A stretch of DNA of 9,909 nt. Origin: an uncultured Atopobiaceae bacterium (lineage in GTDB: Bacteria > Actinomycetota > Coriobacteriia > Coriobacteriales > Atopobiaceae). Below the pieces are notes generated by a model. The model saw only the letters and a list, made by a program, of their open reading frames with translations. It searched no databases and was not told where the DNA came from. Location of the stretch: the NCBI GenBank assembly GCA_905235165.1, contig CAJOKK010000045.1, positions 1 through 9,909 of the forward strand. Direction: 5' to 3'. Position 1 is the first letter of the stretch. Each line of letters opens with the position of its first letter. Of the stretch, positions 1 through 6,201 are shown piece after piece. The translations under genes were made by a program, and so were the position numbers.

Positions 1-180
1 CGGCCTGTCCCTGCCTCTGCGACGGCGAGGAGCGTAGGCACGGCGGGAGCGAGGACTTGTCTGAGCGAGCGCAGCGAGCGAGTTCCGCAGCTGCCGCGCC
101 GAAGCGAAGAGCGTCCTTGTCGCAGCGGCAGGGGCAGGGCGTCCGCCTCGCCCCTCGCTGGCCGGCTCGGCCTCCTCGTC
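1..180. other. GC-rich stretch without a convincing gene
   Basis: No coding region with a recognisable family is seen before the rarA stop codon. The stretch is very GC-rich and internally repetitive: GAGCGAGCG and its variant CAGCGAGCGAG recur around positions 63-82, and a longer inverted repeat spans 4-138 (listed separately). It lies downstream of rarA, so it may be rarA 3' UTR or termination sequence, or intergenic sequence belonging to a gene outside the window. No U-tract typical of a simple intrinsic terminator is seen. Confidence 0.5.
4..138. repeat. Imperfect inverted repeat, 20-base arms
   Basis: The left arm at 4-23 (CCTGTCCCTGCCTCTGCGAC) is complementary to the right arm at 119-138 (GTCGCAGCGGCAGGGGCAGG), with one G-T wobble and one mismatch in 20 pairs. 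The 95-base interior holds the GAGCGAGCG-type short repeats and a second weaker complementarity near GGCACGGC/GCCGCGCC. It sits just past the 3' end of rarA. It could be a long terminator-like RNA stem, a dispersed intergenic repeat, or remains of a small element; the sequence alone does not decide. Confidence 0.55.
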
Positions 181-1512
181 CTACTCCCCCGCTCGATCTC
201 GGGCAGTAGACTCCACTCGCCAGGCTTCCCAGCCTCGGGGGCCTGGAGTGAAGAAGGCACCGCGTTCGAGTCCGTCGGGCAGGTATTGTTGGTCGACCCA
301 ACCCTCTGGGAAGTCGTGCGGATACTGGTAGGGGCCATACGCATCCGAACCGGGGCGATGGCGGTCACGCAGATGATTGGGCACCTCGCGGGCAGGGCCG
401 TTGCGCACCTCTTCGCGGGCCTTATTGAGAGCCGCATAGCTCGCGTTGCTCTTGGGAGCCAGGCACATGTAGGTGACGGCCTGCGCAAGGTTGATGGCGC
501 ACTCGGGATAGCCGATGACCTCGGTGGCCTTGAAGGCGGCCTCGGCCACGAGCAGGGCCTGCGGATCGGCGTTGCCGATGTCTTCGCTCGCCAGGATGAA
601 GATGCGTCGTGCGATGAACTTGGGGTCCTCACCCGCATCGATCATGCGGGCCAGCCAGTAGATCGCGGCATCGGGGTCAGAGCCACGCATGCTCTTGATG
701 AAGGCGGAGATGATGTCGTAGTGCATGTCGCCCGACTTGTCATAGGTCAGGCCGCGACGCGGATTGGCCTCGCGCACGTGCTCGACCGTGATGGCACAGG
801 GCTTCTCGGCACTGGGCTGGGGCTCATCGAGCGGAGGCAGTGCCATCTGGCTCGCAAGCTCAAGGGAGGTCAGCGCCGCGCGTCCGTCTCCCCCGGCGAG
901 CATCACGATGTCTTCCAGCGCGTCGTCTTCCAGGGTGAAGACGCCAGCCAGGCCATCGACATCGTCCAGAGCCCGCAGCACGAGGGTGCGCACAGCCTCA
1001 TCGTCAAGGTGCGTCAGCTCGATGACCCTTGAGCGACTGATGAGGGCGGAGTTCACCTCGAAGTAGGGATTCTCCGTCGTGGCGCCGATAAGCACCACCA
1101 CGCGGTCTTCCACCGCATGCAACAGTGCATCTTGTTGGGAGCGATTGAAGCGATGGATCTCGTCGACGAACAGGATCGTGCGCCTTCCCGATTGCAGAAG
1201 CCGGCTCTCAGCCGCCTCGGTCTCACGGCGCAGGTCCTTAACGGTACCCGTCACGGCCGAGACCTCAACGAACTCGGCATGCGTGCTATTGGCGATGATG
1301 CGCGCGAGCGTGGTCTTGCCCGTACCCGCCGGACCGTAGAGGATGACGGAGGAAAGCGCGTCGCGCTCGATGGCGCGGCGCAGCCACGAGCCCTCGCCCA
1401 CCGCCTGTTCTTGGCCGACGAAGCCATCGAGGGTCTGAGGACGCATGCGCACGGCAAGCGGCGCGTTCGTCTTGCGCTTGTAACGCTCTACGTTTGAAAA
1501 CAGAGTATCCAT
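181..1512 (-). CDS. rarA: RarA/MgsA-type AAA+ ATPase (replication-associated recombination protein A)
   Basis: A 443-aa cytoplasmic AAA+ ATPase of the RarA (MgsA/WRNIP1) family, related to clamp-loader subunits and acting at stalled replication forks with single-stranded DNA-binding protein. Seen in the sequence: N-terminal APLAVRMRPQTLDGFVGQ region (residues 17-34), Walker A GPAGTGKT (60-67), Walker B FVDEIHRFN (D117, E118), sensor GATTENP (143-149), putative arginine finger R160, then the family C-terminal part with GLTYDKSGDMHYD, ASEDIGNADP and a closing YPHDFPEGWV block. Length is normal. The frame stays open upstream to 1578, but the ATG at 1512 (MDTLF) matches where family members begin. 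No Shine-Dalgarno precedes it, and a TACAAT hexamer ends 7 bases upstream, which suggests leaderless translation. It is divergent from the histidine phosphatase. Confidence 0.95.
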   Translation of the reverse strand: MDTLFSNVERYKRKTNAPLAVRMRPQTLDGFVGQEQAVGEGSWLRRAIERDALSSVILYGPAGTGKTTLARIIANSTHAEFVEVSAVTGTVKDLRRETEAAESRLLQSGRRTILFVDEIHRFNRSQQDALLHAVEDRVVVLIGATTENPYFEVNSALISRSRVIELTHLDDEAVRTLVLRALDDVDGLAGVFTLEDDALEDIVMLAGGDGRAALTSLELASQMALPPLDEPQPSAEKPCAITVEHVREANPRRGLTYDKSGDMHYDIISAFIKSMRGSDPDAAIYWLARMIDAGEDPKFIARRIFILASEDIGNADPQALLVAEAAFKATEVIGYPECAINLAQAVTYMCLAPKSNASYAALNKAREEVRNGPAREVPNHLRDRHRPGSDAYGPYQYPHDFPEGWVDQQYLPDGLERGAFFTPGPRGWEAWRVESTARDRAGE

Positions 1513-1529
1513 GCGAACAATTGTACAAT
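1494..1529. promoter_or_regulatory. Divergent promoter region with palindromic -10
   Basis: The perfect palindrome ATTGTACAAT at 1520-1529 contains TACAAT reading rightward (1524-1529) and leftward (1525-1520). Leftward, the predicted start of transcription falls on or next to the A of the rarA ATG (1512). Rightward it falls near 1536, giving a leader of about 29 bases with a strong GGGAGGGAG ribosome site (1551-1559) ahead of the histidine phosphatase ATG at 1565. Neither side has a well-placed -35. A TTGAAA at 1494-1499 is 24 bases from the rightward TACAAT, but 16 bases from AACAAT (1516-1521), which is an alternative rightward -10. Confidence 0.6.
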
Positions 1530-1564
1530 AGAAAAAAGTTGAACCACTTTGGGAGGGAGAGTCC

Positions 1565-2149
1565 ATGCCCACCACCATCTACCTGCTTCGTCATGGAGAG
1601 ACGCTCTTCAATAAGCAACACAAGACGCAGGGTTGGTGCGACTCTCCCCTCACCGAGCTCGGCATCGAGCAGGCCCGTCTGGCCGGACAGACCTACGCAC
1701 GTAAGGGCATCACCGTCGACGCCGCCTACTCCTCCAGCTCGGAACGCTGCTGCGACACGCTCGAGCTCATGAGCGAGGCCGCCTGGGGCGAGAAGATCGC
1801 CTACGAACGGCTCAAGGCCCTCAAGGAGCTCAACTTTGGCGCCTTCGAAGGCAAGGACCAGTTCCTCGAACCCCACGACGAAAACTTCTCAAAATACTAC
1901 GTACGCTTTGGCGGCGAGGACTTCGACCAGGCAACCCTTCGGATCGAGCGCTGCCTCCTTGAGCTTGTGGAGCGCCATCCTGGGCAGCGAATCCTCTGCT
2001 GCACGCACGGTGGTATCTCGATCCAGTTCTTCATGCGCTGGCGCGAGCACGCCCTTATCGAGAAGCCCTTCTTCGAGAACTGCGCCAGCTACGTCTACGA
2101 GTTCGAGAAGGGCATATTTACCTGCACGGAATCCTTCCCGGCAAGCTAG
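1565..2149 (+). CDS. Histidine phosphatase family protein (phosphoglycerate-mutase-like)
   Basis: A 194-aa member of the histidine phosphatase superfamily, branch 1, which removes phosphate through a phosphohistidine intermediate. Seen: the catalytic motif LLRHGET with R9 and H10, the phosphate-pocket arginine R61 in SSERCCDT, the acid E88 in LKELNFGAFEG, and the second histidine H148 in CTHGG. There is no signal peptide or membrane segment, so it is cytoplasmic. The ATG at 1565 follows the strong ribosome site GGGAGGGAG and begins the first beta strand directly. Length fits small phosphatases such as CobC, GpmB or PhoE types; none of the cobalamin genes expected for CobC is nearby, so substrate and gene symbol are left open. 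It is monocistronic: divergent from rarA and convergent with the metallophosphoesterase. Confidence 0.93.
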   Translation: MPTTIYLLRHGETLFNKQHKTQGWCDSPLTELGIEQARLAGQTYARKGITVDAAYSSSSERCCDTLELMSEAAWGEKIAYERLKALKELNFGAFEGKDQFLEPHDENFSKYYVRFGGEDFDQATLRIERCLLELVERHPGQRILCCTHGGISIQFFMRWREHALIEKPFFENCASYVYEFEKGIFTCTESFPAS

Positions 2150-2165
2150 CCTACCGATGCAGAAA

Positions 2166-2195
2166 TCGCGCCGGAGCACATGTGCTTCGGCGCGA
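2166..2195. terminator. Hairpin between convergent genes, probable bidirectional terminator
   Basis: Bases 2166-2195 form an almost perfect palindrome: TCGCGCCG/CGGCGCGA outer stem, one G-T pair, then AGCAC/GTGCT closing on a CATG centre, about 13 paired bases around a 4-base loop. It lies 16 bases past the histidine phosphatase stop and 78 bases past the metallophosphoesterase stop on the other strand. Reading leftward it is followed by TTTCT, a weak U-tract; reading rightward by CAAAAGG, with no U-tract. It is therefore a better terminator for the minus-strand gene, though the stem itself could serve both. Confidence 0.6.
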
Positions 2196-2218
2196 CAAAA
2201 GGAAATCTAACGTTTCTT

Positions 2219-2257
2219 GCTCGAGTTCGCTCCCCAACCTTTCGAGCGAAAGCGAGC
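2219..2257. repeat. Second inverted repeat in the convergent gap
   Basis: GCTCG (2219-2223) pairs with CGAGC (2253-2257), and TTCGCTC (2226-2232) pairs with GAGCGAA (2244-2250), separated by a two-by-two AG/AG internal mismatch and an 11-base loop. It lies just past the metallophosphoesterase stop (2274-2276). No U-tract follows on either strand, so a termination role is uncertain; it may act with the 2166-2195 hairpin. Confidence 0.4.
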
Positions 2258-2273
2258 CTTGACCCCTTCTGCT

Positions 2274-3074
2274 TTACTCGCCCTCCTGGACGGGCTCGTA
2301 GAACTCGCAGTCATCATCAAGGCGCAGCATGAGAATCTGCCCACGACCAAAGCCGCCGGCTGCGCAGCAGTCGATGTCCCAACGATCGGCTACGCCGCCT
2401 GTCTCCTGAGAGGCGCCCAGCTTGACCATGCGCGGCAAGCCGTCTTCCCCCGCAATCGGGGCATCAAGCGTGACGTTCATCCTCGGAAGGTACATCGTGG
2501 GTGTGTGGCCGGCAATCACAATGGCGCCCTTGCCGTCCTTATCGACCAGACCCGTACGACGCTCCCAGAAGTCTTCGCGAATCCAGAGAAGGTCTTCTGG
2601 GCGCTGGGAGTTCAGGTAGCCGTCAAGGCCCTCCTCGGTGCTCACGTCAAAGCCACAGCCCTGAAGGGGACGCAGGCCTGCGTGGACGAGGACAAAGGAT
2701 TTGCCCGCCACCTCGGTGTATGCCCAGAGCGGAAGCCCCATCAGCCAATCGAGATAATCGTTGCACTCCTCTTGCGGAAGCGCCGCAAGCCCCTGCGCCG
2801 TCGGACCACCGCCGTTGATAACCCAATCTGCCAGGTTCTGCTGTTGATCGGGGTTCTCAAAATAGGAGAGCATCAGGTCTTCGTGGTTGCCACACAAGAC
2901 GACGCAACCGGGAAGCTCGCGACAGAGCCGCATGACACCCACCGAATCGGGGCCGCGGTCAATCATGTCTCCGAGCATGAAGATCGTGTCACTGTCTGAA
3001 GGGGAGACGCGCGTCAGCAGGCGATCGAGCGTGGCCGCATGACCATGCACATCGGAAAACACATAGGTTGCCAT
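2274..3074 (-). CDS. PPP-family metallophosphoesterase (serine/threonine-phosphatase-like)
   Basis: A 266-aa two-metal phosphoesterase of the PPP/calcineurin-like fold, related to PrpA/PrpB protein phosphatases and to ApaH. Seen: SDVHG (D8, H10), GDMIDRGPDS (D36, D39, R40), GNHE (N63, H64), LVHAGL (H131) and AGHTP (H190), the complete set of metal and phosphate ligands in the expected order. A closing DIDCCAAGG segment matches the last core strand of the fold. No signal peptide is present, so it is cytoplasmic. The ATG at 3074 has an AGAGGG ribosome site 4 bases upstream (3079-3084). The family includes protein phosphatases and Ap4A-type hydrolases; the substrate cannot be read from the sequence. 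It follows vsr on the same strand after 84 bases and may have its own promoter. Confidence 0.93.
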   Translation of the reverse strand: MATYVFSDVHGHAATLDRLLTRVSPSDSDTIFMLGDMIDRGPDSVGVMRLCRELPGCVVLCGNHEDLMLSYFENPDQQQNLADWVINGGGPTAQGLAALPQEECNDYLDWLMGLPLWAYTEVAGKSFVLVHAGLRPLQGCGFDVSTEEGLDGYLNSQRPEDLLWIREDFWERRTGLVDKDGKGAIVIAGHTPTMYLPRMNVTLDAPIAGEDGLPRMVKLGASQETGGVADRWDIDCCAAGGFGRGQILMLRLDDDCEFYEPVQEGE

Positions 3075-3116
3075 CCGTCCCTCTTTTCAGGTGCATAAGC
3101 TTTCAAAACGAATCAC

Positions 3117-3158
3117 GTTCTTTGCCATGATGCTATAACGCTACCGTTCTTGGCAATG
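3117..3158. repeat. Imperfect direct repeat upstream of the metallophosphoesterase
   Basis: GTTCTTTGCCATG (3117-3129) and GTTCTTGGCAATG (3146-3158) match at 11 of 13 positions, 29 bases apart start to start. On the minus strand they flank TATAGC (3137-3132), a weak -10 for the metallophosphoesterase; a GTGACA at 3162-3157 is a possible -35 at a long 19-base spacing. They could be paired binding sites for a regulator, or chance. This covers most of the vsr/metallophosphoesterase gap; no terminator is seen there. Confidence 0.3.
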
Positions 3159-3668
3159 TCACGAACGGAAACGGCGCAAACGACGCCGGGCAACGCGAAG
3201 ACGCCAGGGGTTAGGAGCCCCTATCTCAACCACGCGACCCATGGCTTCGTCGCTCGAGCCCGCCCGAGCGACCTCATCGACGATTTGGGCCATCGTCGAC
3301 TCAAAGCGCCCCTTCTTCAAGCGACACTCCCAGGCAACCAAGACCGTCCAGCCAGAATCGAGCAGCTCCGCCTTGTTCCTCTCGTCACGCGACCGATTTC
3401 GAGCGAACTTCTCCTCCCAGAACTGCCGATTGGTACGGGGAGTCGGCAGGCTGCACCAAGGGCAATGATGCCAATAGCAACCATTGACGAAGATGGCCAG
3501 CCGACGCCCTGGATAGCAGATATCCGGACGTCCGGCAGCCTTCTTCCAATGCAGGCGATAGCCGGGATAGCCAGCGTCGCGCAAAGCCGAGCGCACGATC
3601 AGCTCCGGCTTGGTGTTCTTGCTCTTGTTGGCCTGCATGACATGGCGCGTTGCCGTAGCACGATCCAT
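3159..3668 (-). CDS. vsr: Very short patch repair (Vsr) DNA mismatch endonuclease
   Basis: A 169-aa Vsr endonuclease, which nicks 5' to the T in T:G mismatches arising from deamination of 5-methylcytosine and starts short-patch repair. Seen: N-terminal SKNTKPELIVR (16-26), GRPDI with catalytic-type D49, the FVNGCYWHHCPWC block (C64, H67, H68, C69, C72) and WEC (C115), giving the cysteine/histidine set of the structural zinc site. The basic C-terminal tail is RVARRRLRRFRS. The ATG at 3668 gives the usual family N-terminus; the ribosome site is weak, with only a GGGAG about 13 bases upstream, so coupling to the gene before it is likely. That gene, the phospholipase-like one, stops 7 bases upstream. 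Unusually, no cytosine-5 methyltransferase is visible in the window. Confidence 0.93.
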   Translation of the reverse strand: MDRATATRHVMQANKSKNTKPELIVRSALRDAGYPGYRLHWKKAAGRPDICYPGRRLAIFVNGCYWHHCPWCSLPTPRTNRQFWEEKFARNRSRDERNKAELLDSGWTVLVAWECRLKKGRFESTMAQIVDEVARAGSSDEAMGRVVEIGAPNPWRLRVARRRLRRFRS

Positions 3669-3675
3669 AGAGACG

Positions 3676-4650
3676 CTATGCTCCCGGCAACTCGTAGGGG
3701 TCGTTCTCCCCCACCGGACGTCCCGTGAAGTCGAGTCCGCGGGTCAGGCGCTCGGCATCCTTCAGGCCAAAGGAACGCTGGCACAGCGCCTCCTCGGCCT
3801 CGAAGATCGAGTCTTGGGCCTCTTCATAGAGGTCCCAGAAGCTGTCGGTTGAGAGCTCGTCGGTAAAGGGGTTCTTCCAAGGCTTGTGATCGCTGTTTGC
3901 GAAGACCGAGCTATCCTCCGCACGGTCACGATGCGCCATCGCGCAGTAGAAGGAGTACTGCTTGTGCTTCACGGTGCGCTCATAGGTCCCCACCAGGCGA
4001 TGCGTCCTTCCGTTCGGCGACCAAAAGACGCGCTGGGTAACACGGAAGGCCCTAATTGCCTGGGTGAAGGCATTGAGGTCGACGGTGGTTGAGTAGGTCC
4101 ACAGGCAGGCATAGAAGTAGAGCTTGTCGATGACGGCGAGCACCTCGTCGGAGCCACGTAGGACCTCGGCATAGGTGCGATAGTTCTTGATGGTCTTGCC
4201 CGTCTTGGAGAAGAGCACCATCTCGTCGATATCGCGCTCGATCTCTGCGTGAACCTCATGGGCGTCGTCACGCGTCAAGCCCTCGACGCCGGCGTCGCAA
4301 ATGCCATGCTCCATGTAGTACACGAGGGGATGCACGGTCCTGTCGAGCAGATAGTGGCAACAGAATCCGGCGACGTACGCCTCGCCAATGGAGCGGTCGT
4401 CGGCGTTCAGCATGTCAAGCGCATCGTGGAAGGAGGCGATCAGGTGTGCAGGACGCGCGAAGTGCATCACGTTGCCCAATTGGTCACGCTTGTTCGCCCA
4501 GGGAACGACGCTGAGGTAGAAGAGGGGGTCCGGCCCCTGGTTGCCAAGGAGAAACGCGTCCTTCTCGTCATCACGACCAAATCCCAGCTGAGCCGCAACC
4601 TGCGGCCATGCGTCGCGTCCAAAGAAGTCATGGGTCAAAATGGCCGGCAT
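3676..4650 (-). CDS. Zn-dependent phospholipase C family protein
   Basis: A 324-aa protein resembling the zinc-dependent phospholipase C / S1-P1 nuclease fold family (Zn_dep_PLPC type). Seen: an early T-H pair (H7), GNQGPD (D41), GNVMH (H63), the metal motif HYLLDRTVHP (H99, D103, H107) and an H-x3-E pair (H134, E138), consistent with a multi-zinc site. The C-terminal half (from about residue 170) is helix-rich and has no motif I know. Unlike secreted bacterial phospholipases C there is no signal peptide, so the protein is predicted cytoplasmic and the real substrate is unknown. The ATG at 4650 follows a perfect AAGGAGG ribosome site (4656-4662) at 5 bases. It is the first gene of a two-gene unit with vsr, 7 bases apart. 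Confidence 0.85.
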   Translation of the reverse strand: MPAILTHDFFGRDAWPQVAAQLGFGRDDEKDAFLLGNQGPDPLFYLSVVPWANKRDQLGNVMHFARPAHLIASFHDALDMLNADDRSIGEAYVAGFCCHYLLDRTVHPLVYYMEHGICDAGVEGLTRDDAHEVHAEIERDIDEMVLFSKTGKTIKNYRTYAEVLRGSDEVLAVIDKLYFYACLWTYSTTVDLNAFTQAIRAFRVTQRVFWSPNGRTHRLVGTYERTVKHKQYSFYCAMAHRDRAEDSSVFANSDHKPWKNPFTDELSTDSFWDLYEEAQDSIFEAEEALCQRSFGLKDAERLTRGLDFTGRPVGENDPYELPGA

Positions 4651-4703
4651 TTCGGCCTCCTTACCTATCGAAACGCGCCAGCAAAGCGGCGCTCACGTGA
4701 AAA

Positions 4704-4756
4704 CGGTCCGAACCGAAGCTCCCAACGCAGGCAGCGAGCAAGCGTTGGCGCAAGCT
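4704..4756 (-). terminator. Candidate terminator after the MFS gene
   Basis: CCAACGC (4722-4728) pairs perfectly with GCGTTGG (4742-4748), and AGCT at 4717-4720 can add four pairs with AGCT at 4753-4756 across an uneven bulge. Reading leftward, a small CGGT-TCGG-ACCG hairpin (4715-4704) follows directly and is trailed by TTTT. The U-tract sits after a stem of only four pairs, so efficient termination is uncertain. The rest of the 107-base gap to the phospholipase-like gene contains only its ribosome site and a 5-base GCGCC/GGCGC inverted repeat (4675-4692). Confidence 0.4.
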
Positions 4757-4757
4757 G

Positions 4758-6029
4758 CTAGCGCAGGGACTCTTGGCGACTCGACACCCTCAGCAAGAAG
4801 AAGCCAAGTGCGAAGAAGAGCGCCAGGGATGCCACGGCAATGTTTATGGTACCCCCCGCGAGCTTCACCCATGCAATGACCGCAGAACCCAAAAATGAAG
4901 CTCCCTTTGCAAAGATATCGTAGATGCCAAAGTACTCGCCCGAGCTCTCGGGAGGAATGATCTTCGAGTAGTAGCTGCGGGAAAGCGACTGGATGGAGCC
5001 CTGGAAGCAGCCAACGCCGAAGGCGAGAATGCCAAAGTCAAGCAGGGTGTCCAAGGTCAGGGCGTAGAGGCAGATGCAGAAGTAGCCCACGATGCACGCA
5101 CCGATGAGCGTAACGGTGTCGTAGCGCTTGGAGAGGCGTGCGAACACGACCGAGCCGCCAAAGGCCACGAACTGCGTTGCCAGCAGAAACACCACCTGGC
5201 CAACGGTGGGCAGGCCCAGGTCGGTGCCGATATTGATGCAGTTGTCGATAATGGTGCCAACACCGTCAATGTAGAGGAAGAAGGCCAGCAGGAAGTAGAA
5301 GACCTTCCTGTCTTGAGTCGCGATCTTCTTGCAGGTACGCCCGATGCGGCGAAAGACCTCAGCTATGGCGCCGCGCTGCAGCTCGACATAGTTGGTCTGA
5401 CGGTAATTCTTGATGAGGGGAACGGAGGCGGCGGCCCACCAGACGCCCGTTACGGCAAAGCCTATGATGCGCGCAGCCATCGGCGAGATGACCATGAGGT
5501 CATCGGAAAGGCCGCCACCCAGGATGTAGGCGATCATCGCCACGATGAAGGGAACGCAGGAGCCAACATAGCCCCAGGCATAGCCATAGGAAGACACCAC
5601 GTCCATACGATCTTCGCTCGTCACGTCATTGAGCATGGAGTCATAGAAGGTGAGCGACACGTTGAAGCAAATCCTCGACAAGACGCACATCACAAGGAAG
5701 ATGATCCAGGTAAGGGCAAAGCCGTTCAAGATGCAGGAAATGACCCCAAGCGCCACGGATGACGTGAAGAAGAGCTTCTTGGTGTCTTTGTGGTCTGCCA
5801 AAGCTCCGCAGATCGGCCCCAGGATCGCAACGACGACCGTAACGATGGACAAGGCTATGGAGAAGTACGCAGTCGCATGATCGGAGCTGATCTGGCCAGG
5901 AGCCGTACCCACGGCAAGCTCCTTGAACCAGATGGGAATCAGCGAGCAGGCAAGCATCATGTAGGCGGAGTTGCCTACGTCGTATAAGATCCAGCTCTTC
6001 TCCGACTTGGTAAGCTTGTCTTGAGCCAT
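4758..6029 (-). CDS. UMF1/Atg22-like MFS transporter
   Basis: A 423-aa polytopic inner-membrane protein of the major facilitator superfamily, UMF1 (vacuolar effluxer Atg22-like) branch. Seen: the N-terminal signature SWILYDVGNSAY (12-23), motif-A-like GALADHKDTKK (75-85) between helices 2 and 3, about 12 hydrophobic segments, and the characteristic second-half SLSRSYYSKIIPPESSGEYFG block. It ends shortly after the last helix. Yeast Atg22 exports amino acids from the vacuole; bacterial members have no settled substrate. The frame stays open to a GTG at 6074, but the ATG at 6029 has a GAGAGGGG ribosome site 5 bases upstream and starts just ahead of the family signature, so it is preferred. It lies 172 bases after the permease gene and probably has its own promoter. 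Confidence 0.92.
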   Translation of the reverse strand: MAQDKLTKSEKSWILYDVGNSAYMMLACSLIPIWFKELAVGTAPGQISSDHATAYFSIALSIVTVVVAILGPICGALADHKDTKKLFFTSSVALGVISCILNGFALTWIIFLVMCVLSRICFNVSLTFYDSMLNDVTSEDRMDVVSSYGYAWGYVGSCVPFIVAMIAYILGGGLSDDLMVISPMAARIIGFAVTGVWWAAASVPLIKNYRQTNYVELQRGAIAEVFRRIGRTCKKIATQDRKVFYFLLAFFLYIDGVGTIIDNCINIGTDLGLPTVGQVVFLLATQFVAFGGSVVFARLSKRYDTVTLIGACIVGYFCICLYALTLDTLLDFGILAFGVGCFQGSIQSLSRSYYSKIIPPESSGEYFGIYDIFAKGASFLGSAVIAWVKLAGGTINIAVASLALFFALGFFLLRVSSRQESLR

Positions 6030-6034
6030 CACTG

Positions 6035-6042
6035 CCCCTCTC
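6035..6042 (-). promoter_or_regulatory. Ribosome binding site deciding the MFS start
   Basis: On the minus strand GAGAGGGG is followed by CAGTG and then the ATG at 6029. Its spacing and purine run favour this start over the GTG at 6074, which would add 15 residues with no resemblance to the family N-terminus. Confidence 0.75.
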
Positions 6043-6081
6043 GCATCGTGCTCCCGAAAGCGATATCTCCTCACTCACAAT

Positions 6082-6118
6082 TCTATACTCCCAAGGTGGC
6101 CGGGAGTTTTCCTGGGAG
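6082..6118 (-). promoter_or_regulatory. Candidate MFS promoter with nested inverted repeats
   Basis: On the minus strand TATAGAAT (6087-6080) is a plausible -10, placing transcription near 6075 and giving a leader of about 46 bases; no clear -35 is seen. Directly upstream and touching the -10 are ACTCCC (6087-6092) and GGGAGT (6102-6107), a perfect 6-base inverted repeat, and a second copy TGGGAG (6113-6118) that is also complementary to CTCCCA (6088-6093). The arrangement looks like operator half-sites, or mutually exclusive hairpins if the upstream permease transcript reads through. Confidence 0.4.
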
Positions 6119-6201
6119 AAAAGATAGGCCAGCGGAAGCGCCCCCGTCCAAGCAGGCAGGAGGAGCAAAGCGCGGCGTGCTGAGAGGCAACTGACCTGCA
6201 G
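6119..6201 (-). other. Spacer after the permease gene, weak terminator at most
   Basis: This is the near part of the 172-base gap between the permease stop and the MFS start. Reading leftward, a short GCG-CTTC-CGC hairpin is followed some bases later by ATCTTTTCT, a weak U-rich stretch near 6118-6126. The stem is only three pairs, so I do not call a real terminator and read-through into the MFS gene is possible. No small gene with a convincing ribosome site is seen. Confidence 0.35.

Noticed and set aside
286..1032. 248-codon plus-strand open frame
   Set aside because: It is antisense to rarA, whose AAA+ motifs are unmistakable; the plus-strand product resembles no family.
1513..1578. Longer rarA starting at 1578
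   Set aside because: The extra 22 residues match nothing in the family and would overlap the start and ribosome site of the divergent histidine phosphatase.
1565..2149. Naming the histidine phosphatase cobC, gpmB or phoE
   Set aside because: All share the seen motifs, and no neighbouring pathway gene supports one substrate over another.
2217..2999. 260-codon plus-strand open frame starting at TTG
   Set aside because: It is antisense to the metallophosphoesterase with its full set of metal motifs, and starts inside an inverted repeat.
6030..6074. Longer MFS protein from GTG at 6074
   Set aside because: The added residues are charged and unlike the family N-terminus, while ATG at 6029 has a well-placed ribosome site.
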